A stretch of 64,000 bases of DNA from Zingiber officinale (taxonomy: Eukaryota; Streptophyta; Magnoliopsida; Zingiberales; Zingiberaceae), in contig NC_056001.1 in assembly GCF_018446385.1 (NCBI RefSeq), positions 9,232,672 to 9,296,671 on the forward strand, given 5' to 3'. Positions 52,501 to 61,576 of this stretch are shown here, in pieces. Numbering within the stretch: the stretch's first letter is position 1; the number at the start of each line of letters is the position of its first letter. The notes under the pieces were generated by a model. The model was not told the origin of the DNA, did not search any database, and saw only the letters and a program-made list of their open reading frames with translations. The translations under genes and the position numbers were made by a program.

Positions 52501-55500
52501 GATGTAGCGGTCCTTGCTGAGACGTTACAGTCGGACCTTGTAACGCGAACTCTTGCATATTTATCACTACACCCGAGTTATGGAGATGTAGCGGTCCTTG
52601 CCGAGACGTTACAGTCGGACCCTGCAACGCGTTTCTTCCGGGGAACAACCTAGCATTAGCACAATAGTTTAATGAATTCATTCATTGAATATTTGCCATA
52701 GTTTGACACTGGGTGACAACCTAACGCAACCCTCCTCCTTTATCCGGGTTTGGGACCGGCCATGATCGGTCATCATGGCGGAGTTTTAATGGAATATATA
52801 ATTCAATCAAATAAGACTTGAAATTGAAATCAATCAATAAATTTATAATTTAAGCATTATTGGTACTATATAACTCCATTCTAGAATTTTTAAGTAATTA
52901 TTAGTTTCTAAAAATATTTATATTTTTCAAGATTTTAAAATTAAAATTTAGTATTTGCAAAATTTCTAGAATTCTAGAAAAAAGTTAAGGAAGGAGACTA
53001 TGGTAATTAAAATTCAATTTGGATTTATGCTTCGAAGATCAACAATAGAAGTTATGCATATTCTCAGACAACTAATTGAAAAGTATTGGGAACAAAAGCA
53101 AGATCTACATGTGATTTTCGTTGACTTAGAAAAAGTTTATGATAGAGTGTTCAGAGAAATTATATGGAGAATTCTAGAAAAAGAGAGGTATTAGCGTAAT
53201 ATATATAGAACTAATTAAGGATATGTATGAAGACGTAACAACAAGAGTGAAGATTTTAGGCTGATTAATTGAAGTGTTTCCCATAAAGATAGGGTTACAT
53301 CAAGAATTGACTCTAAGTCCGTATAATTTTACACTAATCATTGACAAACTCACTAGACACATCCAAGACACGGTACCATTGTGTATGTTGTTTGTAGATG
53401 AAACACGTAAAAAAGTAAATGTTAAACTCGAATTTTGGTGGTAAATACTAGAAGTGAAAGAGTTTAGGCTTCGTAGAATAAAGACAAAATATATGGAATT
53501 TAAGTTTAGCAATATTAGACATAATGAGATAATTGTTAAGATAGGAGATGTTAAGTTGTCTAGAACCGAGAGCTTTAAGTATTTAAGTTTTTTTTACAAA
53601 ATGATGCAGGGATTGAGAGAGATGTTTTATCTAGAATATAAACAGGATGGTTGAAATGGAGGAGAGCGTTGAGTGTTTTATGTGATCGTAAAGTATTTCT
53701 AAAACCTAAAGGGAAGTTCTACAAAATGACGATTATATCTGCTATGTTATATGAAACTGAATATTATACTATGACTTAAGCACATAGGGTTGTAAATGAA
53801 TTGAATGTTCGTGAACAAACTTGATATTTGGCTTGGTAAAAGCTTGTTTATGTTTATTCAATGCACATAAGATCAATTAAATAAATACATTTGAACAACT
53901 TGTTAAACTAAACAAACAAACTTGAACACATGTATTCGGCTCGTTAATATTTGTGTATAATGTTCATGAATAACGCTTGTGAACCATATTCATTAATAAA
54001 ACTCTTATCAACATACTAAATAAACAAAAAAAGAAATTTAAAATGAATAAACAAGTTTAAATTATCAAGTTCAATAACCAATTAAACAAATAAAAGATTA
54101 GCTCAAGCTTATAAAAAATAAATCAAGTCAAGCTTGAACAATCATTTCAAATGCTTGATTCATTTTAGGCTCGACGTCTACATCTTAATTCATAACATAA
54201 TACAATTATAACCGAAGCTTTATGCCTTACCAAAAGACGGAACAAATGCTTGTTTAAAATTTCCAAAAGTTAATGAGCACAGTAGTTGATCAAAGATAAA
54301 TGTAACAAGGCGAAGCCTTAGTTACATAAGCGATACCATAGACTGCTTTTAAAACTATGTGCGCGCCCCTTTCATTTTGTTCATCCTCAGGTTTTACAAC
54401 TAGTATTTTACTATGTCATCTAGTGCCTAACCTTTTCAGCTACTATTCTCTCGACACTAAATTCTCACCACTTTGGCATTTCAAATTGGCAGTTTTTACA
54501 TCTTACGCCTTCTGTTTACTAACTCATTTTTGTGGTTATCCCTTTTAAGATCATCACAGGTTCAGAAGATGGAACAACACGAATATGGGGTGAGTTAGAA
54601 ACTTAATAGTATAGTGCTGTCGAATGACCTACAATCTGGAAATATATGTGCACTAGCTTTTAAAATTTATACTTGGAACACGACAGTATTGAACAATAAA
54701 ATGTCTGAATGTTGGTAAAACTAAATTGACTAGTCCATGCGTATTATTCAATCTGTAGATGGTATTCTTGGACTCTAGTGAGTTTCCATTGCATGACTTC
54801 TCCCAACAAATATGTCTTGTTAGTCTGAATTTGAGTTGTAGAATTTGTTAAGACAAGTGAAGGTTGAGAGAGTGAAACTAATATATCTGTATTGTTTACT
54901 GAATGCTCTGGCTTATGTAAAATAATCTTTTGGAGATACTCAATCAAATGTTTCTGTCTTTGAGACTCCAAAGATCACATGAATCGCTTAATGCTCTTCG
55001 AAACAACTTTTTTTTGTGTTCCTTGCAAGGGGGTACAGATTGACTGGAAATCTGATGAGTGTTTTTTAATTCCTAGAACCATTTAGTATTTACATAAAGA
55101 TTAGAATTTAGAATTTCAAAAACCTGAAGTCCTCTCATCTGTGGTTTAGCTTAGAAGTGATGGTGAAAAACTAAGGTAGAATGAGGCAAATAAAGAAGGT
55201 AAAGGTTGATTCATTGGTTCCGTAGTGGCTATCAGCCTTTTGGCGATATCAGATAATAGCTTAATTTATAATTTTTACATTCAATTTTATGTTTTTCATG
55301 CTCATGAACATGTGAGATTTTCTGATTTATGCAGCTCTTGAATTATTTGTATTTTAGATTGTAGAAGTGGATTATGCACTCAAGTTATACAATCTGGGAG
55401 GAACCTTAAGTCTAAGCTGTCTTCTTGGGTCAGTTGCGTTGCCATTGATTCAAGTGAAAGTTGGCTGGTACAATTTCTATCTTCAATGCATTTGCTTACG

Positions 55501-58500
55501 TAATTTTTTTTTTTTGCTTTTTTGAAATAATGTTATTCTACCTCTAGTTTCTTCTTGTATAGATTTTATTAAAATATATGATACTTCTTCATTGGGTAGC
55601 AAAATTAAACTATTTTTTAGATGATAAGTAAGATCTATTATTAATTAAAGTTCAATAGTTCTTTTATTTTATTTCTTGTTTTGATTCAGAGTAAAAGTTA
55701 TTTAAGAAATATAATATTATTTAGAGTTGGAGCCAATCAAATTGTGTGAAAAGATCAAGTGAGTCAAGTTGGTTAAGTTGGTCGAATAAGATATGCCAAT
55801 CATATCAGGTTGGAATTGAGTGGATTGGACGTGTTTGAGTGTACCAGCCATGTCAAGAATATTTTGTGGATCAATCAATCAGGTATGTCAAATGAACAAA
55901 GAAGATTAAACACTCAAATAGATAAGTGGAGCATATAAGTTAAGTTGGTTGAAAAAAATAGAGATCTAAAAAAAGTTACATAGATTAAAGCATAGTTATA
56001 TCAATTTTATTATTGCAACCAAATAAATAAATGAAATGGATCACTGCTCTTTTCATTTCATTTTATTTCATTTTTTAGTTTCATTTCATTTCCATTCCAT
56101 TCATGTGTATCAAATGCAACCTTAAGGGTGCATTTGGTTCAAGGTAATTGGTGATAACCTTAGCTATCCATCTTAGGTTATATTATTTAACCTCATTTGA
56201 TTTAGGTACAGATCGATTCTCAAGTTATCATACATGCCTGTCAAGTCACGACGTCAGCAAAAGGGTTATGTATCTCAGAACCTGATTATCTTCGAAGTCT
56301 AAGGTTTTTCTTGATCCCACGGTTAACGAGAATCCAGTCATGAGTTGTTGTCGAGCGTGATTAGCGAGTGGTGGCAGAGCTCCGCGGCGGTTTGGGGTGG
56401 CCAATGAAGGACACATGTGAGTGGAGCTTCGTCTTCCCGAATTGGTTAGTACGGGCTTGGGCGTCTCGCATGGCTTAAAAAGAAGGATGGGGCGTCGATG
56501 TCTTGCGTGGACGGAGGCGACGTCGACGGACGTGCACTCAGTCGCTGCTTCAGCGATAGTGCTGCAAGCACCTCGTGAGGAACTCTAGTACGGGCACCGA
56601 CGTCTCGTGTGGCTTGGGAAGGAGAAGGATGGGGTGCTGACATCTCTTGTGACAAAGGTGATGCTGGTGGACATGCAACGGCAGCGTTGTAGCCACTTGC
56701 AAGGAACGGGAAGAGAACGATGACGGGGAAGAATAATTTTAATTAAAACTTAGGTTTTAATTTTCCAAACTTAGGTTAAGTTCCAATCCACTCCCAGTCT
56801 AAATAGGATAGCCAAAAGGACTTTTCTAAACCATAATTGATTTATCCCATTAAAATATTTAAAAATTCCTGAAAAATCAAATAAATTCTATATATTCACA
56901 TAAATTTATTTCCTTATAATATGAATTATATTATTACTATTTTTTAAAATAAAATATTAAACTAAGTTATACGCTAAAATCTTTAAACAAACAAGTTTTT
57001 ATTACATTATCTAAGAATAAACCAAACGACATTAGGTTATGTTTTATTTTCCATAACTAACTAAGGTTATGCATGATAACTTTGAATCAAACACACCTAA
57101 GGGTGCGTTTGGTTGGGGGTTATCCTTGATAACCTTGTTATCCATCCAAGGTTATCAACGAAAATCCTGTTTGGTTTAGGTAATCGATGATTCCCGAGTA
57201 ACGTTCTATGTCCGACACGTCAACAAAAGGGGCATGCAACCCGGAATCGGAAAATTTCGAAAAACTGAGATTTTTCTTGATTCCGGGGTTAACGAAATTT
57301 TTTTACCCAAAATACCCTCGAATAAGAGAAAAATGTGATAAAAAAGAAAAATGTAAAGAAAAAAATATATAAAATATAAAAAACTTTTAAAAAATAAAAA
57401 ATGTAAAAAAACATAAAAAAAAATAGAAAAAGCATAAAATTTTTAAAAATAATAAAAAATGGGAAAACATAAAAAATAGAAAAAACGTGAAAAATTTAAA
57501 AACCGTAAAAATAATAAAAAAATAAAAAAATTTAATTAAAAATAAAAAAAATAAAAATAGAAAAAATTTAAAAAATGTAAAAAAATAAACGTAAACAAAT
57601 TAAAAAAAACTTTAAAAATAAAGAAAAATGTGAAAAAGAAAAAAAAATGTAGGGTTTAAAAAATAATAATAATAATATATATGGTTGGTTTTGTAACTAA
57701 GGGTAATATAGTAAAATATTAAACTAAGTTATTCATTAAAACCTTCAAACAAACAAATTTTTGTTGCATTACTTAGGTTGAACCAAACAATATTTGGTTA
57801 TGTTTTATTCCCCATAACCTTGGTTATGTGATTACTTGGTAATCACATAACTAAGGTTATACATGATAACTTGAACCAAACGCACCCTAAAAGTTTTACT
57901 AATACAACGTTGCAAAAATTAACCTCATTCCTTATGAGCAGACAATAAGATACTTGACGCTTATTGAATTTACCATATATATTTGCTCTGCTCATTTTAG
58001 TTGTTTCTTCAATATTTGTGCAGTTGTGCTATACCCTGTTTTTTCCCCCATGGTTCTACAAATGTTATGAATATGCAAACTCCACCCATCATATAATCTA
58101 TATCCCTGTTGTTGCTCCATCCCAATTGGATATACATATCAGTGTGTTGGTGGGTTTCACATGCTTTTATACACTTTATGCATGCTAATGTGTATATGTG
58201 TATGTGCACACCATATCTAAATATAATCTAATTAAAAAAAAGTAAGGATAAGTGGATTAGTTGAATTTTTGAACTAGATATGTCCCATAGCATATCTAAA
58301 CTTTGGTCTGATCCAAATATATTCTTGTTTCATCTAAACTAAGCAAAATGCTCTGGATAAATTAAATATATATAGGTTGCATATGGATATTATTTACATT
58401 AAAGTAGTAAATATGTTTTACTTCTGATGTCATGCCCTTCTTTTTGTATGACAAATGAAAGGTTTTGGATAAGTAATGTTCCCTTTCAGGCTTGTGGAAC

Positions 58501-61500
58501 TGGTGCTGGATTATCAGTTTGGAGTTTGCTATCCTATGAATGTATCTTTAACATAGGCCATTATGCTCCAGTGCAAGATTTGCTGTTTGATGATAATCAG
58601 GTAAGTTCTTATCAAGATGCACACTGGGCCCTGTCTAAATATGTGGTTGACTACATGAACCTTTTCAAATCTATGTCAAGGAACTTTAACTCCTGTTAGT
58701 TCTATTTGTCTCTTGGAGTCCCTTGAGATATGCAAATTTCTTATTAACTGTTAGCTGTATAGACATATTCTCTTTTCTGTCAAATCAAAGTTTTCGATTC
58801 TAGGTACACCATGCTTGTTTTGGGCTGCTGAATTACAACCACTAAGCAATATGCTACAGTTGTGTGTGCTGAACCACTGTGGACATGGCACAACACTTCA
58901 TGTCGTCGGCATTTGTAATTTTTAAGCTAATTCATTTTAAATATAAACTGTCCCTTTTTTGCTTGTACTGGTTTGGTCATATCACATATACAGTATTTGA
59001 CTACTTGTCCATTAGAATCTGTTGAATATGTAGGATTTTTTACCTGCTGTGCTATTGGTAAGATAGGTGATACGACCTTAATCCTGAAAAAAAAAAAGAT
59101 TGATGTAGCACTTTACTAGTTCTCACTTTTAGGATCTTCCACGATTCTATCACTTTTAAGTTATTATAAGCAGTTTTCTAGTTATCACCAAGAGATTTTT
59201 CTTGTTAGTCTATAAATAGGATAAATATAGTTGTATTCAGCCTGGCCTAGAGAATCTGATATCTAGCATCACAAAATCAATGACTAATTACATTTCGGTC
59301 ACTTTGAAAATCGACATCAGCTCAATTTTATCTGCTTTTTCTCATTACTAAAATATGCTCTAATACATTTGCAAGGTTTGATCGACTTTCATACTTAATA
59401 ATTGATACGAAAGAATGTTGCAGACACGAACTTGCTAATTGTAGTTAGTATAATGATGGTGATATCAAGGATGCTTGCTACAATCTTGCTCTCTTATCCT
59501 ATCACATGTTTTGGTAAAGTGGCATTCATGGTCTAATATCATATTGCTCAGACTTGGATACCAGAAGCACAGATATGAATTTAGGTGACCAATATGATTT
59601 TTTGAGTTTTTTTTTATACGTGATCATTAGAAGTGATGACATCAGTCAACTTGGTGTTAATGTCAGGTCATCTAGCATGAGTCCGGACTCCGGAGGGATA
59701 ATTGCAAAGATAGCGGAGTCTAATAGTACTTTAAAATTCAGCTTTACTTGGCTGAGATATGCTTAAAGAAATGGTTTAGATGGGAGTCTGCAAATCTGCA
59801 ACATAATGCAATTGCATATTTTGATGTGCTTTTTTTGACTAAAAAGTAAAAATTATGTGAACTTTGCAGTCTGGAGAGATGTCTAGGGTCTACAGGAAAG
59901 GAGTAGGTCAAATTTGGAGAAGGAATTTAGTGCATGAGTACTGCATTAGTTTGTTTCAGTGATATTCTGTATTTGCTGATGTGGACTTTTTGGATGCTAT
60001 TCATAGAAGTGTTGATTTTCTGACCTGCTCTAGATACACTTAAGTTTTTATCTTTCCAGTTTGTAGGAAGAATGACTAACATGAGAGGACAACAAAAGCC
60101 TAATATGATTTCCACTACAAGTCCACGCAAACAAATTCATGATTTCCTTTGTTTTCTTTGAATAAAACAATAAGATCGTAAAATTATTTGAAAATCCAAA
60201 TTCTTTGTAAGGTTCAAATTCCAAGTTTCATTAAAATGAAGTCAAATTGGTTTTAGGAAGCTTCATTCTTCTCGTGATTGAGCTAGACATCTGTTTTAAT
60301 CCTTTTTTGGATTGGAATTGTGGAATTAGTGATAACTAGCTTAAATGAGAAATAGGTGTTCATTATACAATGACCCTTAGACCCTTGTAGCCAACCTCAA
60401 ATAATTAACATGGATTTTGTGTAGTGCAGATGTCAACTTGTACAGTTTTCCAACTTATTATTATTTTGTACAATTATTTTAATCAGTTTTTGTTTGTATT
60501 CATAGCGGACCCAACCTAGTGGGATAAGTTTGTTGTTGTTGTATTCATATTGATTTCTCCATTTCCTGTCACTATGTAGATTGTTGCAGTTGGATCAGAA
60601 CCTGTGCTTACTCGTTTCAGTATTAATGGGGCTACTCTTTCACAATTAAAATGTGCTCCTCAATCTGCATTTTCTGTTTCACTGCATCCTTCTGGAGTAT
60701 GATTTTGCTCACTTCTTTTAAGTTTCATTTTTCTACTAAAAGATTATATACTTGTTATAATGGCCAAAGAATCTATTTCAGGAACTTGTATAAAATGGTT
60801 AATGTTGCTTTCTTAAGTTGCCTTGCTTATCAATCGGTTATTATTTTGAATCCTAATTAACATGCCGGAATCTCACATCAATTTTTTAAAAATTATTCTT
60901 TGGAAAGGAAAATGTGTGTTTCACTTCTGCATGGTATGTTAGTCACCTGTCCTTTTTTCTAGTATCATTGCTAGGTGAACACTAAAGAATATATTGAGGG
61001 ATAAAAGAGCTGTATAACATTAAAACAATAGGTTACATGAAAGTAGAATATCTCTTCATGAAAGTCTGAATTTAATCAAATTCAGTGAGATGTGTTTTCA
61101 AAAATCTTTTCTATATGATTTGCTTGGCCAAATATTTGAACTACATTTACGGCATTAGATCTTCGATGCACCTTTATCTTGACTTTGCCTTTGTTGTAAG
61201 CAATTAGATTCTAACTGTAATGTTCCAGAAATCTATAAAAGTTATAGCAAAAAAGTTGAATAAAACAGAGGTGATGATTGATTGAGAATATTGCTAGAGT
61301 TCCTTAAAGTTGCAAATTATTTGATTTTCTTTGTTGACTAACAAGAAAAAAACAATCCCCTGGGTAATTTTCTGCTAGTGTCTTTCATCTCTTTCAATTT
61401 CCCATCAAGACAAACTGCTTATTTTTTTATTGTTTCTGCTGGATTATGAAAAGTGTTACTGGCTTGATCTTCAGGTTATAGCTGTTGGTGGGTATGGAGC

Positions 61501-61576
61501 TCTGGTGGATGTTTTATCACAATTTGGTAGCCATCTGTGCACGTTTTATTGTCGGGGCTTGGATAACTATTCATGA
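43555..61576 (+). CDS. THO6: THO complex subunit 6 (THO6/DWA1, WD40 protein)
   Basis: Thirteen exons: 43555-43776, 44735-44766, 44868-44978, 45125-45207, 45317-45362, 45834-45894, 46957-47010, 47137-47217, 54550-54589, 55358-55467, 58490-58600, 60580-60696, 61475-61576. All junctions keep frame and give 389 residues, close to Arabidopsis THO6 (about 367). THO couples transcription to mRNA export; the Arabidopsis protein is also DWA1, a substrate receptor of CUL4-DDB1 that damps ABA signalling. Landmarks: RTVFRTAFAPSQNPNP and VVASSDGSL in exon 1, AHKGPTYDLKFY, SCGDDGRLRGW, GPWGALSPIPETNA, AAGDARAYSWD, FKGHADYLH, TGSEDGTTRIWDCR (WDxR, a DWD-box signature, with the Asp codon split by an intron), and VAVGGYGALVDVLSQFGSHLCTF. 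The upstream frame is open from a GTG only, so the ATG at 43555 is chosen. Confidence 0.95.
46107..46558. repeat. 112-bp tandem repeat, four copies, THO6 intron 6
   Basis: Units start at about 46107, 46220, 46332 and 46443, each opening TTGGAAGTCCCCAATACTCA or a close variant and running through ACCAATTTCATTATACCATT, CATCAAAGATAAGGTGTTCT and GTATAATTTGA. Copies differ by about 10-20 percent, and none shows coding features. Confidence 0.9.
47613..49220 (-). mobile_element. Solo LTR in THO6 intron 8, antisense
   Basis: Read on the minus strand it runs from TGTTGGTGCAATTG to GGTCCTAACA, the same end style as the solo LTRs at 12151 and 22353, and it includes the AGCTATTCA(C)n element near the end. 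A set of degenerate units of about 30-35 bases (plus-strand CTTCACTCACTAGGACTTTT) fills about 48640-48930; related AGTCCTAGTGA words occur in the LTR at 12151. There is a run of 17 G at 47629-47645. No convincing 5-bp duplication remains and there is no internal region, so it is an older solo LTR, probably copia type. Confidence 0.65.
49599..52784 (-). mobile_element. RTE-clade LINE copy B, complete ends, THO6 intron 8
   Basis: A 3186-bp element in reverse orientation. The 5' end (52784) reads CTCCGCCATGATGACCGATC, the 3' end (49599) has the TTG-repeat tail, and the 16-bp duplication TTTAATGGAATATATA (49583-49598 and 52785-52800) is exact. The APE endonuclease frame (52681-51632) is long and open with FGTWNIGTLTGK, VQETKWIG, SVYAPQVG, LIGGDLNGHVG, SQIDFLMVR and TQHKVVV. 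Reverse transcriptase sequence follows in broken frames: KAVGPDDIPIEVWK (about 50985-50945), LVPLYKNKGDIQNC and YRGIKLMSHTMKLWEKVI (about 50860-50765), and the terminal RLRWYGHVLRRP (about 49850). Several stops and shifts in the reverse transcriptase mean it is not competent as it stands. Confidence 0.95.
51632..52681 (-). CDS. RTE LINE endonuclease domain (part of copy B)
   Basis: An open frame of 349 codons that covers the whole apurinic-like endonuclease (exonuclease-endonuclease-phosphatase fold). Catalytic-site motifs are present: the Asn of TWNIG, Glu of QETKW, Tyr of YAPQ, Asp and Asn of GGDLNGHVG, Asp of QIDFL and His of TQHK. In the living element this would be the N-terminal part of a longer protein with reverse transcriptase. 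The leader before about residue 70 is repetitive (ALQGPTVTS and QQGPLHLH words occur twice), reflecting a duplication in the 5' part of the element. Confidence 0.85.
   Translation of the reverse strand: MNSLNYCANARLFPGRNALQGPTVTSRQGPLHLHNSGVVINMQEFALQGPTVTSQQGPLHLHENLSVVLNRQKFSRHRLNKNKYDRKTNNLRFGTWNIGTLTGKSMKVVDMMIRRKISILCVQETKWIGEKAKMIENSGFKLWYTGKSKIRNGVGIIVDNLLKDEVIGVVRKGDRIITLKIIVTKETMNIISVYAPQVGLDEATKSRFWEDLDEILQNIPPSEMILIGGDLNGHVGVKNEEYERVRSYGFGTRNEEGKTILDFGIAYDLILANTFFKKREEHLVTFKSGNNKSQIDFLMVRKKDRKICKDCKVIPGETLTTQHKVVVLDIRLKRSINRRKIHMTRRIKW
52985..53780 (+). mobile_element. RTE LINE fragment, sense orientation, THO6 intron 8
   Basis: A second RTE piece, truncated at both ends and in the opposite orientation to copy B. 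It keeps reverse transcriptase core sequence: FGFMLRRSTIEVMHILRQL, then LHVIFVDLEKVYDRV (about 53000-53150), then CMLFVDE, matching the catalytic loop with a changed first residue. It is more diverged than copy B and contains stops and shifts. Confidence 0.85.
53786..54190. mobile_element. hAT-like MITE, THO6 intron 8 (edges approximate)
   Basis: Starts TAGGGTTGTAAATGAATTGA followed by TTCGTGAACAAACTTG, a form common among plant hAT MITEs (GGGCTGTAAACGAGCC type). The right end, read in reverse, is GATGTAGACGTCGAGCC and TTGTTCAAGCTTG, loosely complementary. About 400 bp, AT-rich inside. I could not fix a duplication. Confidence 0.5.
56126..57097. mobile_element. Harbinger-type MITE 1 in THO6 intron 10
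   Basis: The ends GGGTGCATTTGGTTCAAGGT and, from the right, GGTGTGTTTGATTCAAAGTT are inverted partners. TAA flanks it on both sides (56123-56125 and 57098-57100), fitting the TWA target duplication of PIF/Harbinger (Tourist-like) MITEs. 972 bp. The core (about 56340-56720) is GC-rich and holds two copies of a roughly 70-base unit (TAGTACGGGC, then GAAGGATGGGG) starting near 56448 and 56587. No coding capacity recognised. Confidence 0.85.
57101..57887. mobile_element. Harbinger-type MITE 2, abutting MITE 1
   Basis: The ends GGGTGCGTTTGGTTGGGGGT and, from the right, GGGTGCGTTTGGTTCAAGTT are inverted partners; TAA at 57098-57100 and 57888-57890 gives the duplication. 787 bp. The middle (57300-57680) is A-rich (AAAAAATGTAAAAA-type repeats). 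Near the right end GGTTATGTGATTAC and GTAATCACATAAC form a short hairpin (about 57816-57850). It belongs to the same family as MITE 1. Confidence 0.88.
60505..60540 (+). mobile_element. 36-bp truncated RTE LINE end, THO6 intron 11
   Basis: GCGGACCCAACCTAGTGGGA followed by TAAGTTTGTTGTTGTT equals the last bases of the RTE LINEs above (complement of AACAACAACC...CCCACTAGGTGGGGTC in copy B). TGTATTCATA is duplicated on both sides (60495-60504 and 60540-60549, sharing one base with the tail). This is an extremely 5'-truncated insertion. Confidence 0.8.
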
